Assembly (NCBI RefSeq): GCF_022919575.1
Contig: NZ_CP095071.1
Location: 3,048,001 to 3,112,000 of the forward strand
Source of the DNA: Gracilibacillus salinarum
GTDB taxonomy: Bacteria > Bacillota > Bacilli > Bacillales > Amphibacillaceae
DNA: 64,000 nt
Reading direction: 5' to 3'
The notes beneath the pieces are model-generated. The model saw only the letters and a list, made by a program, of their open reading frames with translations, was not told the origin of the DNA and made no database searches. Of this stretch, positions 1 to 12,940 are shown in pieces (the stretch's first letter is position 1; the number at the start of each line of letters is the position of its first letter). The translations under genes were made by a program, and so were the position numbers.

Positions 1-3290
<3,290 letters not shown>

Positions 3291-3324
3291 ATAACATGTT
3301 TCAACGGTGTTGTTGATGTCAATA

Positions 3325-3341
3325 TCTTATCTAGTTTTCAG
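3325..3341 (+). other. Downstream arm of the 23S precursor processing stalk
   Basis: TCTTATCTAGTTTTCAG is the reverse complement of 258-274 apart from its last base. The pair encloses the whole 23S gene. This is the usual Bacillus-type precursor stalk. The gene for Mini-RNase III, which trims 23S ends in Bacillus, lies in the same window at 19371-19796. Confidence 0.8.
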
Positions 3342-3364
3342 GGTGCAACCCTAAAATACAATAG

Positions 3365-3481
3365 TCTGGTAGCGATAGCGAAGAGGTCACACCTGTTCCC
3401 ATGCCGAACACAGCAGTTAAGCTCTTCAGCGCCCATGGTAGTTGGGGCTCGCGCCCCTGCAAGAGTAGGACGTTGCCAGGC
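3365..3481 (+). rRNA. 5S rRNA
   Basis: About 117 bases beginning TCTGGTAGCGATAGCGAAGAGG. The loop with CCCATGCCGAACACAGCAGTTAAG is intact, and the 3' end CGTTGCCAGGC pairs with the 5' TCTGGT end. It follows 23S after about 75 bases, giving the 16S-23S-5S order. No tRNA genes follow it before the terminator. Confidence 0.97.
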
Positions 3482-3487
3482 AAAGCC

Positions 3488-3522
3488 AAAACATCTCAGT
3501 CAAAGAACTGAGGTGTTTTTTT
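3488..3522 (+). terminator. Intrinsic terminator of the rRNA operon
   Basis: AAACATCTCAGT pairs with ACTGAGGTGTTT across a short CAAAGA loop and is followed by a run of T. It sits just after 5S rRNA, which fits termination of the rrn transcript. Confidence 0.92.
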
Positions 3523-3587
3523 GTGCTGTAGGAAAATATAAAAAATCAGCAATAAAGAAGCGCGACGTAGTGAATGTAACAAGTATA

Positions 3588-3637
3588 AGAAAAACTTCGG
3601 CACTTGCTAATGAACGAAGCGAATGTCGAGTTTTTCT
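3588..3637. repeat. Long imperfect hairpin in the post-rrn intergenic region
   Basis: AGAAAAACT at 3588-3596 pairs with AGTTTTTCT at 3629-3637, and the bases between them continue the stem with mismatches (CGGCACTTGC against GCGAATGTCG). The loop is TAATGAAC. It could act as a second terminator on either strand, since it is A-rich on one side and T-rich on the other. It could also be a mobile hairpin repeat. No coding potential is evident. Confidence 0.6.
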
Positions 3638-3671
3638 AATCATTCAAGAAAGTATAAAAGTGCAGTCACGG

Positions 3672-4265
3672 CAGTAATCATATGGATAATGTAAACTACG
3701 GCTGTATATCAGATTGGCCATTTTGATATATTTTATCTGCTTAGCAAAGCTCCGGAAATAGGCTCCGCGTCCTGTGGGCACGGCTTCAGCTAGGCCACTA
3801 CCCGAAAAGCTTCTTTGCTGCCTTGTGCCGAGGAAGCTCACTTCGAAGCGGTACCTGCAGACGCAGGCCACAAATGAAGTGGATCTTCAGCTCGCGCTGA
3901 TTCCACGGGAGTCTCCACCTATTTCCTACGCTTGAGGGAAGTGCTACAATGTATAGAACAGCTAAAAGCAGTGGTTCTAGGCATTATGTTATTCATGCAA
4001 TTCCTGTTATATATAGTGATGAGTGATCAATATGCTAGCTCTTACAAAAATTGTAGAGGCCCAATTCTAGCGTAGGCCAACCACGGAGACTCCCGCGGGA
4101 CAGGCAGGCGCTGAAGATCCACTTTGAGAAGCGGTCTTCTTCACAAAGTTAGCTTCAGCCGTGCCCCGCAGGACGCGGAGTGGTTGGACGGAGCGATATC
4201 ATACCACACATAATTTTTCAAAATGACCACTAAGCTGCTAGTTTACATAATCCATATTATAGGAA
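3672..4265 (-). repeat. Composite inverted-repeat element, copy A (~594 bp)
   Basis: The element is bounded by degenerate inverted termini: ATATGGATAATGTAAAC near 3680-3696 and GTTTACATAATCCATATTAT at 4241-4260. Two modules face each other. Each has a GCGTCCTG(T/C)GGGCACGGCT-type segment, a GTGGATCT(T/C)CAGC segment and a GGGAGTCTCC segment; the second module is in reverse complement. The whole interior is the reverse complement of copy B at 39166-39753. No open frame survives across it. It looks like a non-autonomous MITE or foldback element, or a large structured non-coding repeat. It occupies most of the gene-free stretch 3523-4498. The remaining 4266-4498 is AT-rich leader of the next gene. 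Confidence 0.75.
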
Positions 4266-4498
4266 GTATTATATTAATTAAGATGCTTTGATTATTACCG
4301 GAAAGCTAGTTGAACGCCCGCATCGCACATAATAAGCCGGGAGTGGTACGAAAAATTATACAGTTATTCTAATGTACAGAAAATTTCTCATTTTAAGCCT
4401 TTAATAAAAGGCAAGTTGCTCTATATTTCTTGTTTATGATGAAAACAATCGTCATTTAAAATGTGCTAAAATACATATTATAGAAGGAGGAATGATCA

Positions 4499-5686
4499 AT
4501 GGAAAGGATGATTTGCTTAAATTCTTCCTATACTGATGAAATTCTAAACTTATCTGAGTATGCTTTTCAATATAAGTTAACTCAACAAGAAAGAGAAGAA
4601 AAAGCAGAGCAAATGAAAGAAGATCAAGTATGGGGATGGATAGCAGATAATCAGTTAGCTGCTAAAGCTCACCTTATTCCACTGACTGTAAATCTACATG
4701 GTAAGCCGTTAGAAATGGGAGGTGTCGGATCCGTTGCTTCTTGGCCAGAGTATCGCAGAGGTGGAAAAGTAAAGGCATTGTTATACAAACTTTTAACAGA
4801 AATGAGACAACAACAACAAAGTATTTCATACTTACACCCATTTTCAGTACCTTTTTATCGAAAATATGGCTGGGAATTGACGTTTGACCGAACTACATAC
4901 AATATGCCGATAAAATCATTTCAAAACGATTGGAACGGACAGGGCAGTGTCAGGAGGGGAAGTAAAGGGGAAAAAACAATTTCCACGTTAGACGCCATCT
5001 ACCAAATGTATGCAAAGAAGTATACAGGCACACTTCATCGAACAGAACATTGGTGGAAATATCGTATATTAAAACATAAAGATACACATATCGCAATTGC
5101 GTATGCTGCGGATCAAACACCAATAGGGTATCTGTTGTTCACTATTAAACAAAGCTTGTTTACTGTACATGATATGGCATTTGTGAATATAAATGCGCGC
5201 CACTTACTTTATCAGTTTATCCAACATCATGATTCAATGGTGCATAATGTAGAGCTGTCTGTCCCTGCAGATGACCCATTGCCATTACTTATTGGTGAAC
5301 CGAGATTCGAACAAAAACAGATGCCTTATTTTATGGCGCGAATTGTGGATGTTGATGCTTTCTTTGAACAGTATCCTTTTCCAATAATCGATCAAACGAA
5401 AATCGATTTTACAGTAGAAGTATCAGATGCCTTTTTAACAGAAAATAATGGTTTGTTTCTGGTGTCCAACAGCATAAAAGAGGGTATTGTTACGGAGCGT
5501 GTAGAGGCAGATCCGAATGTTGCAAGGGTGAAAATAGCTGTTCAACAACTTGTACAAATTTTATTTGGTTATAAACGGCCATTCACATTGTGGGAGGCAG
5601 ACTTAATACAGGGAGATGCTTCAGCCGTTGAGCAGTTAGAGATGATTATACCTGAACAGCAGACATATTTTCCTGATTTCTTTTAA
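4499..5686 (+). CDS. Eis-like GNAT-family N-acetyltransferase
   Basis: The 395-residue protein has the Eis-family layout. An N-terminal GNAT domain carries the acetyl-CoA loop region near residues 75-100 (GGVGSVASWPEYRRGGKVK), then the LHPFSVPFYRKYGWE segment near 117-131. A second GNAT-like half follows, with an SCP2-like C-terminal region. Eis relatives acetylate amines such as aminoglycosides or protein lysines, but the substrate cannot be read from this sequence. The start is ATG after AGAAGGAGG with good spacing. It sits alone between the rRNA operon and the mgtC-like gene, outside the conserved ctsR cluster, so it looks like an accessory insertion. The family call is firm; the substrate is unknown. 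Confidence 0.85.
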   Translation: MERMICLNSSYTDEILNLSEYAFQYKLTQQEREEKAEQMKEDQVWGWIADNQLAAKAHLIPLTVNLHGKPLEMGGVGSVASWPEYRRGGKVKALLYKLLTEMRQQQQSISYLHPFSVPFYRKYGWELTFDRTTYNMPIKSFQNDWNGQGSVRRGSKGEKTISTLDAIYQMYAKKYTGTLHRTEHWWKYRILKHKDTHIAIAYAADQTPIGYLLFTIKQSLFTVHDMAFVNINARHLLYQFIQHHDSMVHNVELSVPADDPLPLLIGEPRFEQKQMPYFMARIVDVDAFFEQYPFPIIDQTKIDFTVEVSDAFLTENNGLFLVSNSIKEGIVTERVEADPNVARVKIAVQQLVQILFGYKRPFTLWEADLIQGDASAVEQLEMIIPEQQTYFPDFF

Positions 5687-5797
5687 TCCAAACACCCCCT
5701 TTATACTGCTTCGTAGCTATAAATCACTAATTTTAGGGTATAAGAAGTATATGCTCTCATCATTTATTTATTCATAGTGAAAAAGGGGGAAATTGCC

Positions 5798-6490
5798 ATG
5801 GATCAGATCTTTGATGCTGCATTTATGGAATCTGTTTCAAAATTGTTGATTGCCCTTATATTAGCCGGCTTAATAGGGTTTGAAAGGGAAATAAACAAAC
5901 ATTCAGCCGGCTTTAGAACGCATATATTAGTAGGTGTCAGCTCGTGTTTAATGATGTTACTTTCAATAAACGGCTTTGATTATTTTATTGAGCATTATGA
6001 TAATGTCCGATTTGACCCTGCAAGGATACCTTCGTATGTTATTAGCGGGATCGGCTTCCTTGGTGCTGGAACAATTATTGTAAACGGCGGGACAATTCGT
6101 GGCCTTACAACGGCTGCTTCGATTTGGGCAGTGGCAGGCTTAGGATTAATCGTCGGAATTGGTATGTACAAAGAAGCGATTGTTACTACATTAATCATTC
6201 TGATCAGTCTGGTTGTTTTAAATAAATTTGAACATCGGCTGCATCGCAAAAATCATTTTATTATTTTTGAGGTGAAGTTGAGCAAAACAAAAGGTACTGC
6301 TAAATTTATGGATCAGGTGCAAGCTTTTCCAATCGAAATACGAGAGTTTGATATATACAATGAGAGTAAAGAAACAACAAAAATAAAAATGTATATCGAT
6401 GCTATCCATCAGAAAAAACGGGAAAATTTATATGAATGGTTATTAGAACAAGAAGAAGTCGAAAAAATTAAAATACGATTTCGATCTTGA
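5798..6490 (+). CDS. MgtC/SapB-family membrane protein
   Basis: The 230-residue protein begins with the MgtC family hallmark GLIGFERE (about residues 24-31). It continues with ISGIGFLGAGTI and RGLTTAASIWAVAGLGL, which lie in four to five hydrophobic segments filling residues 10-145. The C-terminal ~85 residues are soluble. I chose ATG at 5798, after AAAAAGGGGGAAATTG, over an upstream in-frame GTG at 5777 that has no ribosome site. Family members are linked to growth at low magnesium and membrane-potential control; the role here is inferred only from family. No terminator is visible before the ctsR promoter region four bases downstream, so read-through into the stress operon is possible. Confidence 0.87.
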   Translation: MDQIFDAAFMESVSKLLIALILAGLIGFEREINKHSAGFRTHILVGVSSCLMMLLSINGFDYFIEHYDNVRFDPARIPSYVISGIGFLGAGTIIVNGGTIRGLTTAASIWAVAGLGLIVGIGMYKEAIVTTLIILISLVVLNKFEHRLHRKNHFIIFEVKLSKTKGTAKFMDQVQAFPIEIREFDIYNESKETTKIKMYIDAIHQKKRENLYEWLLEQEEVEKIKIRFRS

Positions 6491-6493
6491 TGG

Positions 6494-6566
6494 TTTGAAC
6501 GGAAAAAATAACGGATATAATATAGAAGACCAAATAGTTTTCAACCCCGTGATCTTGAAGTATAAT
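6494..6566 (+). promoter_or_regulatory. Two candidate sigma-A promoters of the ctsR operon
   Basis: P1 is TTTGAA (6494-6499), 16 bases, then TATAAT (6516-6521). P2 is TTTTCA (6538-6543), 17 bases, then TATAAT (6561-6566). P2 places its start site next to the CtsR box, the geometry expected for repression. The -10 boxes are perfect; the -35 boxes are weak. Confidence 0.6.
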
Positions 6567-6574
6567 AAGTATAT

Positions 6575-6591
6575 AGTCAAATATAGTCAAA
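6575..6591 (+). promoter_or_regulatory. CtsR operator (heptad direct repeat)
   Basis: AGTCAAA-TAT-AGTCAAA is a tandem heptad with a three-base spacer. It matches the CtsR consensus (A/G)GTCAAA-NAN-(A/G)GTCAAA. It lies directly downstream of the best -10 box and 20 bases before the ctsR start codon, so the operon should be autorepressed by CtsR. Confidence 0.93.
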
Positions 6592-6611
6592 GTCAGATTG
6601 GAGGAGGGGAA

Positions 6612-7076
6612 ATGCGGAATATTTCAGATATTATTGAAGAATATTTGAAAACCATCATGAAAAGTAATCAGCACAAAATCATCGAGATAAAACGAAGTGA
6701 GATTGCAGATCGCTTTGAATGTGTACCCTCTCAAATTAACTATGTTATTAATACGAGATTCACCTTAGAGAAAGGGTATCTGGTTGAAAGCAAGCGCGGT
6801 GGTGGAGGCTACATTCGAATTAGCAGAATTACCAACGAAGACAAAGCAATGTTAATTGATGAAATAATCGAAATGGTTCAGCCAAGTATTTCACAACAAA
6901 AGGCTATTAATATATTGGAACGACTGTTGGAAGAAGAACTTATCACGAAGCGAGAAGCAAAATTGATGGTTAGTGCCATTGACCGCAGTACATTACCGTT
7001 TCAATTACCGATCCGAGATGAAGTGCGTGCCCGCATCTTGTCGGCCATGCTCAATTCATTAAAATATCAGTTTTAG
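6612..7076 (+). CDS. ctsR: CtsR, transcriptional repressor of stress genes
   Basis: The 154-residue protein is the class III stress repressor that binds heptad repeats upstream of clp genes. The winged-helix part spans residues 1-75, with the wing motif KRGGGGYIRI near residues 60-70. This glycine-rich tip is the heat-sensing part in B. subtilis CtsR. The C-terminal half is the dimerisation and McsB-contact domain. The ATG at 6612 follows GGAGGAGGGGAA. Longer in-frame starts upstream would run through the operator and are rejected. It is the first gene of ctsR-mcsA-mcsB-clpC. Confidence 0.97.
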   Translation: MRNISDIIEEYLKTIMKSNQHKIIEIKRSEIADRFECVPSQINYVINTRFTLEKGYLVESKRGGGGYIRISRITNEDKAMLIDEIIEMVQPSISQQKAINILERLLEEELITKREAKLMVSAIDRSTLPFQLPIRDEVRARILSAMLNSLKYQF

Positions 7077-7088
7077 GAGGTGTACGGT

Positions 7089-7631
7089 GTGGAATGCCAA
7101 GAATGCCATCAAAATCCGGCAACCGTTCATTTTGCCCAAGTAATAAACGGGGAAAAAAGCGAAATTCATGTTTGTCAGCAATGTGCAAAGGATAAAGGCT
7201 ACGTCTCTCAGGAAGAGGATGCCTATTCGCTTCATAATCTGTTATCAGGATTATTTAATTCTGGATCAAATACGATGCAGCAGCAATCTCTAAGAAAGCG
7301 GGAAGAAACACTTCAGTGTGACAAATGTGGGATGACCTATCAACAGTTTGCTAGACTGGGTAAATTTGGTTGTGCATCGTGCTATCATACCTTTGCCGAT
7401 CATCTCAATCCGTTATTTCGAAAGGTGCATAGCGGTAACACATTGCATGAAGGAAAAGTACCTAAACGAGCAGGCTCTAACATTTATCAACGGAAGAAAC
7501 TACGAGATTTAAAGGTGAAGCTGCAGCAGGCAATAGCAGATGAAGCCTTTGAAGACGCGGCTGGAATCCGTGATCAAATAAAATCAGTCGAAAAGAGCCT
7601 GCATCGTGAAGAGGAGGGGGAAGATTCATGA
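7089..7631 (+). CDS. mcsA: McsA, zinc-binding activator of McsB
   Basis: The 180-residue protein activates the arginine kinase McsB. Two zinc sites are visible: C3-x2-C6 with C29-x2-C32, and C77-x2-C80 with C95-x2-C98. A UVR-type helical motif lies near residues 145-178. The GTG at 7089 sits eight bases after AGGAGG (7075-7080) and gives the family N-terminus VECQECH. The GTG at 7080 overlaps the ribosome site and is unlikely. The stop overlaps the mcsB start by four bases (ATGA), indicating translational coupling. Confidence 0.95.
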   Translation: MECQECHQNPATVHFAQVINGEKSEIHVCQQCAKDKGYVSQEEDAYSLHNLLSGLFNSGSNTMQQQSLRKREETLQCDKCGMTYQQFARLGKFGCASCYHTFADHLNPLFRKVHSGNTLHEGKVPKRAGSNIYQRKKLRDLKVKLQQAIADEAFEDAAGIRDQIKSVEKSLHREEEGEDS

Positions 7632-8704
7632 GCTTAGAGCAATTCATGAATGAGGCAATTAGCCCCTGGCTCAAAGAAGATGGACCAGATAGTGATATTG
7701 TAATGAGCAGCAGGGTCCGCCTGGCGCGTAACTTTGAAGATACACCTTTTCCGCTGATTGCAGAAGAAGAACAGATGGATAACATTCTTTCATTTTTCAA
7801 AGAGGAATTTAATCATCAAACGTATAATCAGTATAAAGACTTTGAATTTGTCAGAATGGCAGATTTGAATTCCACTGAGAAGCAAGTGTTAGTAGAAAAA
7901 CATCTGATCAGTCCACATTTAGCTGATAAATCGAAATATGGTGCTACATTGATCTCAAAAAATGAGCAGGTATCGATTATGGTAAATGAAGAAGATCATA
8001 TTCGTGCACAGCTATATTTTCCTGGTTTTCAATTGGAAAAGGCTTTGCAACAGGCATTTGAGCTAGATGATTGGCTTGAAACGAAAATCAACTATGCGTT
8101 TGATGAGAACAGAGGGTATTTAACATCTTGTCCAACAAATGTTGGTACAGGTTTAAGAGCTTCTGTCATGATGCATTTGCCAGCACTTGCATTAACGCGA
8201 AAAATTAACCGTATGCTGCCAGCTATTAATCAATTAGGTTTGGTAGTCAGAGGCATCTATGGAGAAGGCAGTGAAGCAATCGGTAATATTTTTCAAATTT
8301 CCAATCAAATAACGCTTGGCCGCTCCGAAGAAGACATTATCGAAGATTTAAAAGGTGTCGTGGAGAAGTTGATCGAGCACGAACGACATGCAAGATCCAT
8401 ACTGTTGGATCAGTCTTCATTAGAATTGGAAGATCGCGTTTTTCGCTCCTATGGAATTTTACAACACAGTCGTATCATAGAATCAAAGGAAACGGCTAAA
8501 TGTCTTTCCGACGTCCGTCTCGGAATTGATTTAGGATTTATTAGTAATATCTCTAAGTCGATTCTAAATGAACTGGTCGTCTTAACGCAGCCGGCATTTT
8601 TACAACAATATGCGAAAAAAATGCTAACACCGAATGAACGTGATGTTTTTCGTGCATCCTTAATTCGGGAACGATTTACAATGGAGCAGAAGGAGGAATA
8701 TTAA
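7628..8704 (+). CDS. mcsB: McsB, protein-arginine kinase
   Basis: The 358-residue protein is a phosphagen-kinase-fold enzyme that phosphorylates arginines in CtsR and misfolded proteins, marking them for ClpC-ClpP. Visible family motifs are SSRVRLARN (residues 27-35), NEEDHIR (120-126) and the catalytic-loop segment CPTNVGTG (168-175). Length matches B. subtilis McsB. It is coupled to mcsA upstream. clpC begins one base after its stop, so modifier and unfoldase are made together. Confidence 0.97.
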   Translation: MSLEQFMNEAISPWLKEDGPDSDIVMSSRVRLARNFEDTPFPLIAEEEQMDNILSFFKEEFNHQTYNQYKDFEFVRMADLNSTEKQVLVEKHLISPHLADKSKYGATLISKNEQVSIMVNEEDHIRAQLYFPGFQLEKALQQAFELDDWLETKINYAFDENRGYLTSCPTNVGTGLRASVMMHLPALALTRKINRMLPAINQLGLVVRGIYGEGSEAIGNIFQISNQITLGRSEEDIIEDLKGVVEKLIEHERHARSILLDQSSLELEDRVFRSYGILQHSRIIESKETAKCLSDVRLGIDLGFISNISKSILNELVVLTQPAFLQQYAKKMLTPNERDVFRASLIRERFTMEQKEEY

Positions 8705-8705
8705 T

Positions 8706-11132
8706 ATGATGTTTGGACGTTTTACAGAAAGAGCACAAAAGGTATTAGCACTTTCACAAGAGGAAGCAGTTAGATTAGGCCATAATAATATAGGGACAGA
8801 ACATATCTTATTAGGACTCGTTAGTGAGGGCGAAGGAATTGCTGCTAAGGCTTTACAGGCAATAGGTCTAGGAGCAGATAAAATTAGAGATGAAGTAGAA
8901 TCTTTAATTGGCAAAGGCAATCAGGTCTCACAGACAATTCATTATACTCCTCGAGCAAAAAAAGTAATCGAACTATCAATGGATGAAGCACGAAAGCTGG
9001 GCCATTCTTATGTAGGTACCGAGCATATTCTGTTAGGCCTGATTCGTGAAGGAGAAGGCGTTGCGGCACGAGTATTAAATAACTTAGGTGTTAGTTTAAA
9101 TAAAGCAAGACAGCAAGTGCTTCAGCTGTTAGGAAGCTCTGAATCTGGCAGTGCCCAAAATGGTCGTAATAACCAGGCGAATAGCGCTAATACGCCAACA
9201 TTAGATTCACTTGCCAGAGATTTAACTGCTATTGCTAAGGAAGGCAAAATAGATCCGGTGATTGGCCGTGGTAAGGAAATTGAACGTGTCATTCAAGTGC
9301 TGAGTCGACGTACCAAAAACAACCCTGTACTCATTGGTGAACCAGGTGTTGGTAAGACAGCAGTAGCGGAAGGTCTTGCCCAGCAAATCGTGCAAAATGA
9401 AGTACCGGAAATCCTGCGAGATAAACGCGTCATGACACTGGATATGGGTACAGTTGTAGCGGGCACCAAATATCGCGGCGAATTTGAGGATCGCTTGAAA
9501 AAAGTAATGGAAGAGATTCGTCAAGCAAACAATGTCATTTTGTTTATTGATGAGCTGCATACATTGATCGGTGCTGGTGGAGCAGAAGGTGCAATTGATG
9601 CGTCCAACATCCTGAAACCGTCGCTGGCTCGTGGAGAACTGCAATGTATTGGTGCCACTACGTTAGATGAGTACCGTAAATATATTGAAAAAGATGCGGC
9701 CTTAGAGCGTCGTTTTCAGCCAATCCAAGTAGATGAGCCTTCTGTCGATGAATCCGTTCAAATTCTGCAAGGGTTACGTGACCGTTATGAAGCACACCAC
9801 CGTGTTACGATTACAGATGATGCCATCGAAGCAGCGGCTAAATTATCTGATCGTTATATTACGGATCGTTTCCTGCCGGATAAGGCCATTGACCTTATCG
9901 ATGAGGCGGCATCGAAAGTACGCTTGCGCTCTTACACGACTCCGCCTAATTTAAAAGAATTGGAACAGAAATTAGAAGAAGTACGTAAAGAGAAAGATGC
10001 GGCAGTGCAGAGTCAAGAATTTGAAAAAGCAGCAGCATTGCGGGATGATGAACAGCAATTACGAAAAGAATTAGAAGAAACCGAAGCCAAATGGAAAGAG
10101 AAGCAAGGGCAAGAAAATTCTGAGGTCACAGTGGAAGATATCGCAAGTGTTGTATCTACCTGGACTGGTGTACCCGTTTCATCCTTAACAAAAGACGAAA
10201 GTGAACGTCTGTTGCACATGGAAGACATTTTGCATGACCGACTGATTGGACAGGAAGAAGCGGTCAAAGCCGTATCGAAAGCAATCCGTCGTGCAAGAGC
10301 AGGTCTGAAAGATCCGAAACGTCCGATTGGCTCCTTTATTTTCTTAGGTCCAACGGGTGTTGGTAAGACAGAATTAGCTCGTGCATTAGCTGAATCTATG
10401 TTCGGTGATGAAGATGCTATGATCCGTATCGATATGTCAGAATATATGGAAAAACACGCTACATCACGATTGGTTGGTTCACCTCCTGGTTATGTTGGGT
10501 ACGAAGAAGGTGGTCAATTAACGGAGAAAGTCCGCAGAAAGCCTTATTCAGTCGTCTTATTAGATGAAGTAGAAAAAGCACACCCGGAAGTATTTAATAT
10601 TCTGCTTCAAGTATTAGAAGATGGCCGGTTAACCGATTCTAAAGGACGTACGGTTGATTTTAGAAATACGGTTCTCATTATGACTTCCAACGTTGGAGCG
10701 AATGAATTGAAGCGTAATAAATATGTTGGTTTCAGTCTTGGTGATGAGGAACAAGATTACAAGGATATGCGTTCAAAAGTAACAACTGAACTGAAAAAAG
10801 CATTCCGTCCTGAATTTTTAAACAGAATTGATGAAACAATTGTCTTCCACTCACTAGAGAAGAAGCATATGAAGTACATTGTTGAATTAATGGTCAAGGA
10901 ATTACAGAAGCGTCTTGTTGAGCAAGAGATTGACTTTGAATTGTCAGATAAGGCTATTGAAAAAATCGCCAATGAAGGCTTTGATCCGGAATATGGTGCA
11001 AGACCACTAAGACGCTCTATTCAGAAGAATGTTGAAGACTTACTATCTGAGGAACTATTAAAAGAAAATATTAAACGCGGACAAAAAGTAACCATAGATC
11101 TAGATGATAAAAATGAATTTAGCTTAGTGTAA
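8706..11132 (+). CDS. clpC: ClpC, AAA+ unfoldase of the ClpCP protease
   Basis: The 808-residue protein unfolds substrates for ClpP with adaptors such as MecA or McsB. Two Clp-N repeats fill residues 1-145. The first AAA module has Walker A GEPGVGKT (211-218) and Walker B VILFIDE (277-283). A UVR-type coiled middle domain lies near 415-460. The second AAA module has Walker A GPTGVGKT (548-555), and the C-terminal D2 small domain ends the protein. Length is within two residues of B. subtilis ClpC. The start is ATG at 8706 after GGAGGAATATTAAT. A strong terminator follows, ending the CtsR operon. Confidence 0.98.
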   Translation: MMFGRFTERAQKVLALSQEEAVRLGHNNIGTEHILLGLVSEGEGIAAKALQAIGLGADKIRDEVESLIGKGNQVSQTIHYTPRAKKVIELSMDEARKLGHSYVGTEHILLGLIREGEGVAARVLNNLGVSLNKARQQVLQLLGSSESGSAQNGRNNQANSANTPTLDSLARDLTAIAKEGKIDPVIGRGKEIERVIQVLSRRTKNNPVLIGEPGVGKTAVAEGLAQQIVQNEVPEILRDKRVMTLDMGTVVAGTKYRGEFEDRLKKVMEEIRQANNVILFIDELHTLIGAGGAEGAIDASNILKPSLARGELQCIGATTLDEYRKYIEKDAALERRFQPIQVDEPSVDESVQILQGLRDRYEAHHRVTITDDAIEAAAKLSDRYITDRFLPDKAIDLIDEAASKVRLRSYTTPPNLKELEQKLEEVRKEKDAAVQSQEFEKAAALRDDEQQLRKELEETEAKWKEKQGQENSEVTVEDIASVVSTWTGVPVSSLTKDESERLLHMEDILHDRLIGQEEAVKAVSKAIRRARAGLKDPKRPIGSFIFLGPTGVGKTELARALAESMFGDEDAMIRIDMSEYMEKHATSRLVGSPPGYVGYEEGGQLTEKVRRKPYSVVLLDEVEKAHPEVFNILLQVLEDGRLTDSKGRTVDFRNTVLIMTSNVGANELKRNKYVGFSLGDEEQDYKDMRSKVTTELKKAFRPEFLNRIDETIVFHSLEKKHMKYIVELMVKELQKRLVEQEIDFELSDKAIEKIANEGFDPEYGARPLRRSIQKNVEDLLSEELLKENIKRGQKVTIDLDDKNEFSLV

Positions 11133-11136
11133 TATC

Positions 11137-11170
11137 AAAAAATCGGAGGGGCTACCTTCCGATTTTTTGT
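11137..11170 (+). terminator. Intrinsic terminator after clpC
   Basis: AAAAAATCGGAGG pairs with CCTTCCGATTTTTT with one bulge, around a GGGCTA loop, and ends in a T tract. It separates the CtsR operon from radA. Confidence 0.93.
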
Positions 11171-11260
11171 ACCCTGACAGGAAAACGTAACCCTAAAGAT
11201 TTGTCTCCAAGAGTGAGGAAAGGACACAAATCAGAAGCTTTCACCCGAAGATTTGTATCT

Positions 11261-11280
11261 ATATGCAACACGTTGCATAT
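11261..11280. promoter_or_regulatory. Operator-like palindrome in the clpC-radA gap
   Basis: ATATGCAACACGTTGCATAT has perfect nine-base arms around a two-base centre. It has no T tract, so it is not a terminator. It lies about 180 bases before radA in a 288-base gap. A weaker stem (11198-11208 with 11222-11232, one mismatch) lies upstream. The binding protein is unknown to me; a dimeric repressor site is the simplest reading. Confidence 0.5.
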
Positions 11281-11458
11281 TCTTCACCTAAATGGTGTGG
11301 TGTCAGCGAGTAATTCCGGTAAAATATAGACAGTAAAAAAGCGAATAAAGCAGCAGTTCTATTTTTTCACACTTTTTACATACATCTTTAACTAAATTGA
11401 TAGATCTTTGTAACTTATAGAGGGGTATTTTCGTATATAATGAAAAGGAGCGATATTT

Positions 11459-12832
11459 TTGGCTAAACGTAAATCAAAATTTGTTTGTCAATCTTGTGGA
11501 TATGAATCACCAAAATGGATGGGGAAATGTCCAGGATGTCATCAGTGGAATACATTAGTAGAGGAATTAGAAGCAACGAAGACAGCAAGAGGAAATTGGG
11601 CAACAGGTGGTTCAGCAACAGCTCAAAAGCCGGAAAAAATTTCGAGTATTCAATCACAAGAAGAACCTAGAATTTCGACAAGCATGCGAGAATTAAACCG
11701 TGTTTTAGGCGGTGGGATTGTTCCAGGGTCACTTGTGTTGATTGGCGGTGATCCGGGTATCGGAAAATCAACTTTGCTTCTGCAAGTATCCAGTCAGCTA
11801 TCGCAAAGCAACCTAGACGTATTGTACATTTCTGGAGAAGAATCTGCTCGACAGACAAAGTTAAGAGCAGATCGCCTCGATATTTCCTCTGAACGACTAT
11901 ATGTGCTGTCAGAAACAAATTTAATGGATATTGCTAATCAAATTGATCAATTGAAACCAGGATTTGTTGTTATTGACTCGATTCAAACCATTTTTAAAGA
12001 AGAAGTGACTAGTGCACCAGGTAGTGTATCACAAGTTCGCGAATGTACAAGCGAATTAATGCGAATTGCCAAGCGGAACCACATCCCGATTTTTATTGTA
12101 GGGCATGTCACAAAAGAAGGTTCCATTGCTGGGCCAAGGTTACTCGAACACATGGTAGATGCAGTTTTGTATTTTGAAGGGGAAAGACACCATACTTTCC
12201 GCATATTACGAAGTGTGAAGAATAGATTTGGCAGTACACATGAAATGGGTATCTTTGAAATGAAAGAAGAAGGTCTCGTTGAAGTGTTAAACCCGTCTGA
12301 GATCTTCTTGGAAGAACGTTCGCAAGGGGTAGCAGGTTCTACTATTGTTGCATCAATGGAGGGAACCAGACCAGTATTAGTAGAAATACAAGCTTTAATT
12401 TCTCCTACAAGCTTTGGAAATCCGAGAAGAATGGCTACCGGGATTGATCATAACAGGGTGCCGTTGCTGATGGCGGTTCTTGAAAAAAGAGTAGGTTTAA
12501 TGCTCCAGAATCAAGATGCGTATGTGAAGGTCGCCGGAGGAGTAAAGTTAGATGAGCCGGCAATTGATCTGGCCGTTGCCATTAGTATTGCTTCCAGCTT
12601 TAGAGACAGAGCGCCGCATACAGATGATGTTCTGATTGGAGAAGTTGGATTGACAGGAGAGGTTCGGAGAGTGTCCCGAATTGATCAGCGGGTGCAGGAA
12701 GCTGCAAAGTTAGGCTTTAAGCGAGCTATTATTCCTGCTAAGAATCTGGAAGGCTGGACACCTCCAGACACCATTGAAATGGTTGGTGTTAATTCCGTAC
12801 AGGAAGCCATAAAGATAGCATTAGGAGATTAA
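11459..12832 (+). CDS. radA: RadA (Sms), DNA branch-migration ATPase
   Basis: The 457-residue protein helps process recombination intermediates in DNA repair and transformation. The zinc finger has C10-x2-C13 and C24-x2-C27. The Walker A is [10 protein letters not shown] (96-105), and the RadA-specific KNRFG motif is at 254-258. The C-terminal third is the Lon-like domain. The start is TTG, preceded by AAAGGAGCGA, and gives the normal N-terminus [11 protein letters not shown] perfect -10 TATAAT lies at 11436-11441 without a clear -35. disA, which usually follows radA, is absent here. Confidence 0.97.
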   Translation: MAKRKSKFVCQSCGYESPKWMGKCPGCHQWNTLVEELEATKTARGNWATGGSATAQKPEKISSIQSQEEPRISTSMRELNRVLGGGIVPGSLVLIGGDPGIGKSTLLLQVSSQLSQSNLDVLYISGEESARQTKLRADRLDISSERLYVLSETNLMDIANQIDQLKPGFVVIDSIQTIFKEEVTSAPGSVSQVRECTSELMRIAKRNHIPIFIVGHVTKEGSIAGPRLLEHMVDAVLYFEGERHHTFRILRSVKNRFGSTHEMGIFEMKEEGLVEVLNPSEIFLEERSQGVAGSTIVASMEGTRPVLVEIQALISPTSFGNPRRMATGIDHNRVPLLMAVLEKRVGLMLQNQDAYVKVAGGVKLDEPAIDLAVAISIASSFRDRAPHTDDVLIGEVGLTGEVRRVSRIDQRVQEAAKLGFKRAIIPAKNLEGWTPPDTIEMVGVNSVQEAIKIALGD

Positions 12833-12940
12833 CATCAGACAAAGAAGGAATGACCCGTTTTAACTATAAATGGTTCCAGCAAAATTTCTATGTTTAAAAA
12901 GTTTATAGTTGGAGAGAATACTATACAGGAGGTGACTGTG

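Noticed and set aside
9222..9644. Reverse-strand open frames of 80-140 codons opposite clpC, rpoB, fusA and ecfA2
   Set aside because: They are shadows of highly expressed genes with biased codons and have no recognisable domains or start signals.
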